A DNA stretch of 64,000 nt, from contig NZ_CP064686.1 in NCBI RefSeq assembly GCF_023100905.1, forward strand, positions 7,528,001 through 7,592,000, written 5' to 3'. The notes under the pieces were generated by a model, which did no database searches, was not told where the DNA came from, and worked only from the letters and a program-made list of their open reading frames with translations. This DNA comes from Bradyrhizobium sp. 4 (GTDB taxonomy: Bacteria; Pseudomonadota; Alphaproteobacteria; Rhizobiales; Xanthobacteraceae). Made by a program: the position numbers and the translations under genes. This document shows, piece after piece, positions 1 through 7,790 of the stretch. Within the stretch, counting starts at the first letter, position 1. Every line of letters begins with the position of its first letter.

Positions 1-817
1 AGACGTCGCGCATCATGCCCGGATGCGGGAACGGCACCTTGGTGATGACGTGGTTGCGGAACCAGTCGATGCCGCGCTCCTGGGCGAGGTTGTTCACCGC
101 GGTCGGATTACGCCGGGTGTCGATCGGGCCACCCATCAGCGTCATCGAGGTCGGCACGAAGGGATCACGCAGCGCTTCCATGATCGAAACGGCCGCGACG
201 ACGGGAACCGAGGGCTGGCACACCGCCAGCACATGGGTGTTGCCGCCGAGGACATGCAGCATCTCGATGACGTAGTCGATGTAGTCGTCGAGATCGAAGC
301 GGCCGTCGCTGAGCGGCACCATGCGGGCATCGGCCCAATCGGTGATGTAGACCTCATGCGCAGGCAGGAAAGCCTCGACCGTACCGCGCAGCAGCGTCGC
401 GTAATGGCCGGACATCGGCGCGACGATCAGCACGCGCGGCTGCGGACTGCGCAGCGGACGGGTGAATTTGCGATCGAAGTAGAGCAGGCGGCAGAACGGC
501 TTTTCCCAGACCGAGCGGACCTCGACGGGGACGCGGATGCCGTTGACTTCGGTGTCGTTGAGGCCCCATTCCGGTTTGCCGTAACGCCGCGTGGTGCGTT
601 CGAATAACTCGCAGGCCGCGGCAACCGACTTGCCGACCTCGGTGCGTGCCCATGGATTGAGGGGATTTTGAAACAGCAGCTTGGTTGCGTCCGTGATCGC
701 ACGCGCCGGATTGAGAGAGGCTTGCCCCATCTCGTACATCCAGTACATCGGCGTCGTCAGGACCGGACTGCCTTCGGCCACCAGGGGCGGCGCGCCGCCA
801 AACTCACCAATCGGCAT
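1..817 (-). CDS. phaZ: Intracellular polyhydroxyalkanoate depolymerase (5' part only)
   Basis: This reading frame starts at an ATG at 817, behind a GAGGAA ribosome site, and runs off the left edge of the window, so only the first 272 codons are visible (the family is about 400-420 residues). The protein begins MPIGEFGGAPPLV and contains the VCQPSVP box around Cys200. That box matches the active-site cysteine region of the intracellular PhaZ family, which breaks down native PHB granules in the cytoplasm to mobilise stored carbon. The Asp and His of the triad lie outside the window. The gene stands alone; the nearest neighbour is the ABC permease, transcribed the same way with its stop about 120 bp upstream. 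Family assignment is firm. Chain-length preference cannot be read from the sequence. Confidence 0.9.
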   Translation of the reverse strand, partial: MPIGEFGGAPPLVAEGSPVLTTPMYWMYEMGQASLNPARAITDATKLLFQNPLNPWARTEVGKSVAAACELFERTTRRYGKPEWGLNDTEVNGIRVPVEVRSVWEKPFCRLLYFDRKFTRPLRSPQPRVLIVAPMSGHYATLLRGTVEAFLPAHEVYITDWADARMVPLSDGRFDLDDYIDYVIEMLHVLGGNTHVLAVCQPSVPVVAAVSIMEALRDPFVPTSMTLMGGPIDTRRNPTAVNNLAQERGIDWFRNHVITKVPFPHPGMMRDV

Positions 818-938
818 CGCTATATTCCTCTTCGCATCGCAGCATACTGCCGAATGCGTAATATTGCGTCAATGCATGGTTCCGTACATCTACGTGGCCC
901 AGGTGCCCAAACCGGGCTGAATCCACGAGAAAGTGACG

Positions 939-1757
939 TTATTCGCCGCCTGATAGCAGCGAGCCCTGCATCCGGGCGCTGCGCAAAAGGGCAAGGAATG
1001 CCCCAAAAGATGCAACCAACAGCACCGCGTTGATGGCCAACGCGCTCAGCATCAGATCGGTCCTGAAGGTGTTTTCGATCAACAGCGCCCGCATCCCTTC
1101 GAACACATAGGTCGGCGGCAGCGTCCAGGCGATATATTGCAACCAGACTGGCAGCACGCTGACGGGATAGTAGACGCAGGCGAGCGGCATGATTCCGAAC
1201 ATCAAGGTCCAGACGATGCTCTCGGCGCCGAGGCCGTTTCGCAGCACCAGGCCGGAGACGAAGATGCCGACCGACCAGCTCGTGAAGATCAGATTGCAGA
1301 AGAACGCGATCAGCGGCACGCCGAGCGCATAAACATTGAAGTGGAACAGGAACAGCGCGAGCAGCGTCATCGGAATGACGCCGATCGCGAGCCTGATCAG
1401 GCTCATGATCATCAGCGACAGCAGGAATTCGATCGGCTTCAACGGGCTCATCATGAGATTGCCGAGGTTGCGCGCCCACATCTCTTCCAGAAACGAGATC
1501 GAAAAGCCGAGCTGCCCGCGAAACAGGATGTCCCAGAGGATGACGGCGCCGATCAGGGTGCCGCCGGCGCGCGCGAAGAAATTTGCATTCTGCGCGATAT
1601 AGAGCTGAAGAAAGCCCCAGGTGATGACCTGCAGCGCCGGCCAGTAGAGCAGCTCGAGCAGCCGCGGCCAGGACGACAGCAAGAGGTACCAATAGCGCAG
1701 GATCATCGCGCCGATGCGATGGAGCGAGATGCCGCGATGGAGGGAGACCTCACTCAT
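939..1757 (-). CDS. ABC-2 type transporter permease
   Basis: A 272-residue integral membrane protein with about six hydrophobic helices and the usual layout of ABC-2 family permeases: a cytoplasmic N-terminus, a conserved region around MWARNLGNLMMSPLKP after the second helix, and a C-terminal helix pair. It would form the membrane channel of an exporter with the ATPase encoded just upstream. Its ATG at 1757 overlaps the ATPase stop codon in an ATGA (1754-1757), which indicates translational coupling and a two-component complex. The substrate is unknown; relatives export polysaccharides, lipids or drugs. No periplasmic or accessory protein is encoded beside it. Confidence 0.85.
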   Translation of the reverse strand: MSEVSLHRGISLHRIGAMILRYWYLLLSSWPRLLELLYWPALQVITWGFLQLYIAQNANFFARAGGTLIGAVILWDILFRGQLGFSISFLEEMWARNLGNLMMSPLKPIEFLLSLMIMSLIRLAIGVIPMTLLALFLFHFNVYALGVPLIAFFCNLIFTSWSVGIFVSGLVLRNGLGAESIVWTLMFGIMPLACVYYPVSVLPVWLQYIAWTLPPTYVFEGMRALLIENTFRTDLMLSALAINAVLLVASFGAFLALLRSARMQGSLLSGGE

Positions 1758-2557
1758 CGCACCGCCTCCTGCGCACCGTTCACCCGGCCGCGCGCGACGT
1801 CCAGAAACACCTCTTCCAGCGTGGTGCGGTTGTAGCGTGCCATGATGGCTTCGGGCGTATCGTCGTCCTCGATCCGGCCGCGCTTCATGATGATGACGCG
1901 GTCGCAGAGCCGCTCGACCTCGAGCATGTTGTGCGAGGCCAGCAGGATGGTGGCGTTGTTCGCCTTGCGATAACGCTCCAGATGACCCCGGACCCAGTCG
2001 GCGGTGTCGGGATCGAGCGAGGCGGTCGGTTCGTCCAGCAACAGAAGCTCGGGCTGGTTGATCAGCGCCTTGGCAAGCGCAACGCGCGTCTTTTGTCCTG
2101 CGGAGAGCTTGCCGTTGGCGCGGTCGATGAACTCGGTGAGATCGAGGTCGCAGGCCAGCTCAGCAATGCGGTCGGAGAGGTTCTTCACCGCATAGAGCTT
2201 GCCGAACACGGTGAGGTTCTGACGCACCGTGAGCCGCATGGGCATGTCGACATAGGGGCTCTCGAAATTCATCCGCCCCAGCACGGAGGCGCTGTCCTCC
2301 GGCATTCGATGCCCGAGCACCTGCACGCGGCCCGAGGTCGGTAGCACCAGGCCCATGATCGTCGCGATTGTCGTGGTCTTGCCGGCGCCGTTGCCGCCAA
2401 GCAGCCCGGTGATGCTGCCACGCGGAAGCGAAAAGGAGATGTCGTCGACAGCGCGGGTCTGCTTGTACACCTTGACGAGGTGATCGACCGCGATTGCCGC
2501 GGAGAGGCTGCGATCCGCGACAGTCGGCCAGCTTGAAGCCTTGTCATTCTCAGTCAT
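1754..2557 (-). CDS. ABC transporter ATP-binding protein
   Basis: A 267-residue ABC ATPase that powers the permease downstream. Walker A reads GGNGAGKTT. The signature motif is the variant LSAGQKTR, Walker B is LLLLDEPTASLD, and the switch histidine lies in LLASHNMLEVERLCDR. The C-terminal part resembles the CcmA/DrrA-type ATPases that pair with ABC-2 permeases. The frame is open far upstream, but that extension would cover regS on the other strand and shows no ABC homology, so I start at the ATG at 2557 (MTENDKASSW). The intergenic gap to the divergent regS is about 96 bp and should hold both promoters. Confidence 0.88.
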   Translation of the reverse strand: MTENDKASSWPTVADRSLSAAIAVDHLVKVYKQTRAVDDISFSLPRGSITGLLGGNGAGKTTTIATIMGLVLPTSGRVQVLGHRMPEDSASVLGRMNFESPYVDMPMRLTVRQNLTVFGKLYAVKNLSDRIAELACDLDLTEFIDRANGKLSAGQKTRVALAKALINQPELLLLDEPTASLDPDTADWVRGHLERYRKANNATILLASHNMLEVERLCDRVIIMKRGRIEDDDTPEAIMARYNRTTLEEVFLDVARGRVNGAQEAVR

Positions 2558-2653
2558 GCTGGGCGTTCTTCTGCTATTGCAGCGGAGAGCGCAAGGCTTG
2601 TAATCCGGTGGTTCCGTGAGCCGCGCGCTTGTGATCGAGAAGGCACCGCCCCA

Positions 2654-3973
2654 TTGGCCGAAATGACCGAACTTGCCGCTTCCGACTTTCGCCCCGTGCA
2701 GCGGCATATCCGCCTGGATACCATCCTGCGCCTGCGCTGGCTCGCGGTGCTGGGCCAGCTCGCCGCGATCTTCATCGTGGCGCAGGGGCTGGAATTCAAC
2801 GTCGAGATCGTCCCCTGCGTCAGCATCATCGCGCTGTCGGCAGCGCTCAATCTGGGGCTCCAGACCGTGTCCAATCCGCTGCAGCGGCTGGAGCCGATGC
2901 AGGCGGCCGGACTGCTCGCGCTCAATATCGTGGAGCTGGCGGGTCTCCTGTTCTTCACCGGTGGACTCCAGAACCCGTTCTCGTTCCTGTTCCTCGCGCC
3001 CGTGCTGATCTCGGCGACCGCGCTGCCGGCCCGCTTCACCTTCGGCCTCGGCGTGCTGGCTGTCGCCTGCGCCTCGGTGCTGTTCTTTTTCCATCTGCCG
3101 CTGCCCTGGGATTCCGACGATCCGCTGGTGCTGCCGCCGATCTATCTCGTCGGCGTCTGGCTCTCGATCGCGCTCGCGATCGGGGTCACCAGCCTCTACT
3201 CGTTCCAGGTCACCGAAGAGGCGCGCAAGCTCGCCGACGCGCTGGCCGCGACCGAGCTGGTGCTGACGCGCGAGCAGCATCTGACCCAGCTCGACGGCCT
3301 GGCCGCGGCCGCAGCGCACGAACTCGGCACGCCGCTCGCGACGATCTTCCTGATCTCGCGCGAGCTGGAGAAGACGGTGAAGGAGCCGAACTTTGCCGCT
3401 GACCTGAAGACCCTGCGCGAGCAGACGCAGCGTTGCCGCGACATATTGAGCAAGATCACCCAGCTCTCCTCCACCGGGGCGCCGTTCGACCGCATGAAGC
3501 TCTCGGAGCTGATCGAGGAGGTGGTGGCGCCGCACCGCGATTTCGGCGTGGATATCAAGGTGCGCATCGCCGTCGCCATCGTGGCCGAGCCGGTCGGCTC
3601 GCGCAATCCGGCGATCCTCTACGGGGTCGGCAACATCGTCGAGAACGCGGTCGATTTCGCCCGCACCACCGTCGAGGTGAATGCGTGGTGGAACAAGGAC
3701 ACGATCGAGCTCGTGATTTCCGACGATGGTCCCGGTATTCCGCCTGACATCCTGAACCGGATCGGCGAGCCCTATTTGTCGCGGCGGCGCAGCCAGGACG
3801 AAGGCGGCGGCCTCGGGCTCGGCGTGTTCATCGCGCGCACCTTGCTGGAGCGCACCGGCGCCAAGGTCTCGTTCACCAACCGGACCTTTCCTGACCATGG
3901 CGCAGTGGTCCAGATCACGTGGCCGAGAGAGCGTTTTGAGGCTATCGAGACCTTCGAAGAAACAATAGGATAG
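2654..3973 (+). CDS. regS: Redox-sensing histidine kinase RegS (RegB/ActS/PrrB family)
   Basis: A 439-residue membrane sensor kinase. About six N-terminal helices (residues 25-190) include GGLQNPF (103-109), the conserved quinone-binding heptapeptide of RegB proteins. The H-box AAAAHELGTPLATI places the phosphorylated histidine at His222. The single cysteine following it, Cys261 in QTQRCRDIL, matches the redox-active cysteine position of RegB. N, G1 (DDGPGIP) and G2 (GGGLGLGVF) boxes follow. RegB-type kinases respond to the redox state of the quinone pool and phosphorylate RegA/RegR to control nitrogen fixation, respiration and carbon metabolism. The regR gene follows about 100 bp downstream. 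An internal ATG at 2663 is an alternative start. Confidence 0.92.
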   Translation: MAEMTELAASDFRPVQRHIRLDTILRLRWLAVLGQLAAIFIVAQGLEFNVEIVPCVSIIALSAALNLGLQTVSNPLQRLEPMQAAGLLALNIVELAGLLFFTGGLQNPFSFLFLAPVLISATALPARFTFGLGVLAVACASVLFFFHLPLPWDSDDPLVLPPIYLVGVWLSIALAIGVTSLYSFQVTEEARKLADALAATELVLTREQHLTQLDGLAAAAAHELGTPLATIFLISRELEKTVKEPNFAADLKTLREQTQRCRDILSKITQLSSTGAPFDRMKLSELIEEVVAPHRDFGVDIKVRIAVAIVAEPVGSRNPAILYGVGNIVENAVDFARTTVEVNAWWNKDTIELVISDDGPGIPPDILNRIGEPYLSRRRSQDEGGGLGLGVFIARTLLERTGAKVSFTNRTFPDHGAVVQITWPRERFEAIETFEETIG

Positions 3974-4076
3974 GCCGCGACCTTGCGTCGCACAACGGGG
4001 CCGATCGACTATTGGCGCCCTTGGCACCGCCCGATTGCGCCGCCATATGTAGAAGCGCTGGAGAGAGGACGAAACC

Positions 4077-4631
4077 TTGAACGCCATCGCCGAACTGAAC
4101 GAACAGACCGACCGCTCGCTCCTGATCGTGGAGGACGACAAGCCGTTTCTGGAGCGGCTGTCGCGCGCCATGGAAACGCGCGGTTTTGCGGTGACGTCAT
4201 GCGACACCGTCTCGGACGGTCTGGCGCAGATCGGCAAGGCGGCGCCGGCATTCGCCGTGGTCGATCTCCGGCTCGGTGACGGCAACGGTCTCGACGTGGT
4301 CTCGGCGCTAAAGAAGAAGCGCCCCGACGCCCGCGCGATCGTGCTGACCGGCTATGGCAACATCGCCACCGCCGTCACCGCGGTGAAGATGGGTGCGGTC
4401 GATTATCTCTCGAAGCCCGCGGACGCCGACGACGTCGTCGCGGCGCTGCTGTCGACCGGCTCGGACAAGTCCGAATTGCCGGCGAACCCGATGTCGGCCG
4501 ACCGCGTGCGCTGGGAACACATCCAGCGCATCTACGAGATGTGCAACCGCAACGTCTCGGAGACGGCGCGCAGGCTCAACATGCACCGGCGTACGTTGCA
4601 GCGGATTCTGGCCAAGCGCGCGCCGCGGTAA
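4077..4631 (+). CDS. regR: Response regulator RegR (RegA/ActR/PrrA family)
   Basis: A 184-residue two-domain regulator. The receiver domain (about 13-125) has the acidic pair ED-D at 19-21, the phospho-acceptor Asp63 in VVDLRLGDGNGLD, and the SKP lysine near 113. The C-terminal Fis-type helix-turn-helix (about 145-182, ending ARRLNMHRRTLQRILAK) is the DNA-binding domain typical of RegA. The start is a TTG at 4077 (TTGAACGCC) behind GAGAGGA; no nearby ATG would keep the full receiver domain. It is the partner of the RegS kinase immediately upstream. In rhizobia this pair activates nif-regulatory and respiratory genes under low oxygen. Confidence 0.93.
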   Translation: MNAIAELNEQTDRSLLIVEDDKPFLERLSRAMETRGFAVTSCDTVSDGLAQIGKAAPAFAVVDLRLGDGNGLDVVSALKKKRPDARAIVLTGYGNIATAVTAVKMGAVDYLSKPADADDVVAALLSTGSDKSELPANPMSADRVRWEHIQRIYEMCNRNVSETARRLNMHRRTLQRILAKRAPR

Positions 4632-4800
4632 TCCTTGGCGTTTTACTCATGGCGCGCAGATGTCGGCCCCGAGGCTAAGACGGTGACGCGGGACAGCCAT
4701 TTGCCGGAGCAGCCCGCAACGTCGCTTTTGCACGTTGTGACTGGACCGAGACTACGAGCTGAATCTGGCAGCATCGCAGTTCGGCGGAAGCGCGGGCGGT

Positions 4801-5055
4801 CTATTCATGACCATAGTAGCGCTGGTTGCATTGGTGGCGGCCCCGCTCGTAACTCGCCTCTCGGTCCGCGGGCCCTTTCAGAATGCTACCAACGTCGGCG
4901 AGCATTCGGACGTTCTTAAGACACTCTACGTAGGGCTTGTTGGAAAGCCAATCGAGGCCGAGTCCGCCAGCATAGGAAGACTGCGTCGAGGTCACGAACG
5001 ACGTCAGTCCGGCTAGTGCGGCAAAGGTTAAGAGAGCGGTGCGGAAGGTTTTCAT
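4801..5055 (-). CDS. Small secreted protein of unknown function
   Basis: An 84-residue protein with a clear Sec signal peptide: Lys at position 2, a hydrophobic run to about residue 20, then a cleavage region near SSYAGG. The mature part is about 55 residues with two cysteines (YVECLKNVR and RHQCNQRYYG) that could form one disulfide. An AAGGAAA ribosome site precedes the ATG at 5055. I do not recognise the family. Short proteins with this signal-plus-two-cysteine look are common in Bradyrhizobium and are usually annotated as hypothetical. It is flanked by non-coding DNA of about 170 bp and 265 bp, in which I see no further gene. Confidence 0.7.
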   Translation of the reverse strand: MKTFRTALLTFAALAGLTSFVTSTQSSYAGGLGLDWLSNKPYVECLKNVRMLADVGSILKGPADREASYERGRHQCNQRYYGHE

Positions 5056-5319
5056 GGCACGTTTCCTTGTGGCTGGTTAGTTGCGGAACAAGCGATACCG
5101 TGCCGTACGTCTGAAGTATGTGCGGCCCGTCACGTCCGCTGCCGCTCATGAAAGAACGAAGCATCCACGTCGCTGCTTGATCTTCATGTTGCCGAACAAG
5201 AGTTCGGCGCCAACGACCGCTAATGTTTCCAGTCTGAGCGAAATCGTCCCGAAATTTCTCAAATTTTACCGGGTACCTCTTCCAGACATGTGGCCTGGGG
5301 AAGACATCCGGACGAAGGC

Positions 5320-5808
5320 CTACTCCCAAAACTCCGCATGCCCCTGCGGATCGACCAGCCGGTTGATCCGCAATGCCGCCGCCATCGCGAACCGCACCGT
5401 CATCTGCTTGCGCGTGGCCGCAGCGAGCTTGTGTTCGGGCGCTTCACACTGCAGGTGCGCGCCATAGGCGTCCGCGATGATCAGGCCGGTATCTTGCGGA
5501 AAGATCTCGCAAGGCAGGTCCTGCGTGAAGGCGAAGAACAGCCGGTCGCAATGCGCCCGGTATTCGTGCCATTTCTGATCGGCGCGCAAATCCTCCACCG
5601 AGGATTTGATCTCGACGATCCAGATCTCGCCACGCTCGTTCAGCGCGACGAGATCGGCGCGCCGCCCCGAGGGCAGCGGCAATTCGCTGATGCAGGTGAA
5701 GCCGAGCGAGCGCAACAACCGCGCCGTGCCGCGCGCGATCGCCAGCGCCGTCTCTGATTGACGGCGGTCCGGTGGCGGCACGATGGCAATGCGGGCGGTG
5801 TTGTCCAT
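5320..5808 (-). CDS. MmcB-family DNA repair-related protein
   Basis: A 162-residue protein resembling the MmcB family (named for mitomycin C tolerance in Caulobacter), which has a restriction-endonuclease-like fold. Visible motifs are ELPLPSGRRADLVAL, followed by IWIVEIKSSVEDLRADQKWHEY. The D...E-x-K arrangement (Asp in RRADLV, then EIKS) is the classic PD-(D/E)XK nuclease core. The frame extends 21 codons upstream, but those codons are part of an interspersed repeat (5839-5982), so I start at the ATG at 5808. No good ribosome site precedes it, so the start is uncertain. It would act on DNA in the cytoplasm; the substrate is unknown. Confidence 0.82.
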   Translation of the reverse strand: MDNTARIAIVPPPDRRQSETALAIARGTARLLRSLGFTCISELPLPSGRRADLVALNERGEIWIVEIKSSVEDLRADQKWHEYRAHCDRLFFAFTQDLPCEIFPQDTGLIIADAYGAHLQCEAPEHKLAAATRKQMTVRFAMAAALRINRLVDPQGHAEFWE

Positions 5809-5838
5809 GGGGGGAGGATAGCCGATTCCGTCATCACT

Positions 5839-5982
5839 GTCGTCCCGGCGTAGGCCGGGACCCATAGCCACAGGGCGGCGTTAGGCTAAGATTCGTCGTT
5901 CGTACTTCTGCCAACCCAATCGATAGATCACGCGGTATGGGTCCCGCCCCCCGTGCGCAATTGCGCACTAGGCCGGGACGAC
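5839..5982. repeat. Palindromic-end interspersed element, copy 1 (interrupted)
   Basis: The left arm (5839-5863) starts GTCGTCCCGGCG and the right arm ends CCGGGACGAC at 5982. Together they form the same terminal inverted repeat as the element at 42509-42635, and the centres of the two copies are recognisably similar in opposite orientation (both share an ATCACGCGGTAT stretch). In this copy the right arm is interrupted by about 19 extra bases that include the palindrome GTGCGCAATTGCGCAC (about 5953-5968). A lone arm of the same family lies near 7773-7790. The copy sits between the divergent mmcB-like and trehalose-synthase-like genes and may overlap their promoters. Confidence 0.75.
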
Positions 5983-6066
5983 CCTGTGTAGCGCGGAACC
6001 TCCCCTCCCCTACGCACTTATCACGCAGCCGCCGCACCTCGGCGGAACCACCGAGGCTGCGCGCGC

Positions 6067-7764
6067 ATGATCGACGATCTCTGGTACAAGAACGCCATCA
6101 TCTATTGCCTGTCCGTCGGCACCTATATGGACGCCAACGGCGACGGCATCGGCGATTTCAAGGGCCTGTTGCGCCGGCTCGATTATCTGCACGGCCTCGG
6201 CATCACCACGATCTGGCTGATGCCGTTCCAGACCTCGCCCGGCCGCGACGACGGCTACGATGTCGCGGATTATTACAGTGTCGATGCCCGCTACGGCACG
6301 CTCGGCGATTTCGTCGAGTTCACCCATGGCTGCAAGCAGCGCGGCATTCGCGTCATCATCGATCTCGTCGTGAACCACACCTCCGACCAGCATCCCTGGT
6401 TCAAGGCGGCGCGGAGCGACAGGAATTCGCCCTACCGCGACTGGTATGTCTGGTCCGACAAGAAGCCGGCCAACGCCAATCAGGGCATGGTGTTTCCCGG
6501 CGTTCAGAAATCGACCTGGACGCGCGACAAGGAAGCCGGCGCCTGGTACTTCCACCGCTTCTACGATTTCCAGCCCGATCTCAACACCTCGAACCCGCAC
6601 GTGCAGGCCGAGATTTTGAAGATCATGGGCTTCTGGATCCAACTCGGCGTCTCAGGCTTCCGCATGGATGCCGTGCCTTTCGTCATCTCGACCAAAGGCG
6701 CCAAGGTGAAAAAGCCGGCCGAGCAGTACGACATGCTGCGGACGTTTCGTGAATTCCTGCAATGGCGGCAGGGCGATGCGATCATCCTCGCCGAGGCCAA
6801 CGTGCTGCCAAAGACGGACATGGAATATTTCGGCCGCGATGCCGACCGCATGCATATGATGTTCAATTTCCAGGTCAACCAGCATTTGTTCTATGCGCTG
6901 GCTTCGTCCGATTCCCGGCCGCTGGGGAAAGCGCTGAAGGCGACCAAGCCGCGGCCGGCCTCGGCGCAATGGGGCCTGTTTCTGCGCAATCACGACGAGC
7001 TCGATCTCGGGCGATTGACCAAGGCGCAGCGCGACACCGTGTTCAAAAGCTTCGGTCCTGACAAGGACATGCAGCTCTACGACCGCGGCATTCGCCGTCG
7101 GCTGGCACCGATGCTGGGCGGCGACCGCCGGCGGCTCGAGCTCGCCTACAGCCTGATGTGCACACTGCCGGGAACGCCGGTCATCCGCTATGGCGACGAG
7201 ATCGCGATGGGCGATGATCTTTCGCTGCTGGAACGCAATTGCGCGCGCACGCCGATGCAATGGTCGACGGAGCCGCATGGCGGCTTCACCACCAGCGACA
7301 AGCCGGCCTTGCCCGTCATCGACGAAGGACCGTACGGCTATCCGCACGTCAACGTCGCCAAGCAGCGCCGCGATCCCAACTCGATGCTGAACTGGACCGA
7401 GCGCATCGTCCGCATGCGCAAGGAGGTGCCGGAGATCGGCTGGGGCGATTTTTCGATCATCGCGACGCGCGATCCCGCCGTGTTCATCATGCGCTACGAC
7501 TGGCGCAACAATTCCGTGCTGTTCGTGCACAATCTCGACGAGAAGCCGCGCGAGATCGCGTTCTCGGCGGGGCTGCCGGGCGAGGCCGGCGAGCACCTGA
7601 TCAATCTGCTCGCGGAGGACCACAGCCACGCCGACAAGCGCGGCCAGCACCGCGTCGTGCTGGAGCCTTACGGTTATCGCTGGTACCGCGTCGGCGGATT
7701 GGACTATCTGTTGAAGCGGAGCGATATCGACAAGACGGTGCGGGGCAACAAGCATCCGGGGTAG
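6067..7764 (+). CDS. GH13 trehalose synthase-like glycosidase
   Basis: A 565-residue alpha-amylase-superfamily enzyme. The four GH13 regions are present: region I DLVVNHTSD (99-107), region II GFRMDAVPF with nucleophile Asp201, region III ILAEANV with acid/base Glu243, and region IV FLRNHDELDL with Asp310. The AEAN and RNHDEL wording is typical of maltose alpha-D-glucosyltransferase (TreS), which interconverts maltose and trehalose, rather than of true amylases. The length fits a TreS catalytic unit without a fused maltokinase domain. No signal peptide is seen, so it is cytoplasmic. It is convergent with an alpha-glucosidase-like gene 27 bp away. A general GH13 hydrolase is the alternative. 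Confidence 0.85.
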   Translation: MIDDLWYKNAIIYCLSVGTYMDANGDGIGDFKGLLRRLDYLHGLGITTIWLMPFQTSPGRDDGYDVADYYSVDARYGTLGDFVEFTHGCKQRGIRVIIDLVVNHTSDQHPWFKAARSDRNSPYRDWYVWSDKKPANANQGMVFPGVQKSTWTRDKEAGAWYFHRFYDFQPDLNTSNPHVQAEILKIMGFWIQLGVSGFRMDAVPFVISTKGAKVKKPAEQYDMLRTFREFLQWRQGDAIILAEANVLPKTDMEYFGRDADRMHMMFNFQVNQHLFYALASSDSRPLGKALKATKPRPASAQWGLFLRNHDELDLGRLTKAQRDTVFKSFGPDKDMQLYDRGIRRRLAPMLGGDRRRLELAYSLMCTLPGTPVIRYGDEIAMGDDLSLLERNCARTPMQWSTEPHGGFTTSDKPALPVIDEGPYGYPHVNVAKQRRDPNSMLNWTERIVRMRKEVPEIGWGDFSIIATRDPAVFIMRYDWRNNSVLFVHNLDEKPREIAFSAGLPGEAGEHLINLLAEDHSHADKRGQHRVVLEPYGYRWYRVGGLDYLLKRSDIDKTVRGNKHPG

Positions 7765-7790
7765 GTGCCACAGCGTCGTCCCGGCGAAGG

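Noticed and set aside
1754..4285. 843-codon open frame on the minus strand
   Set aside because: Only its last 267 codons (start 2557) encode the ABC ATPase. The rest is the antisense of regS and regR with no family motifs.
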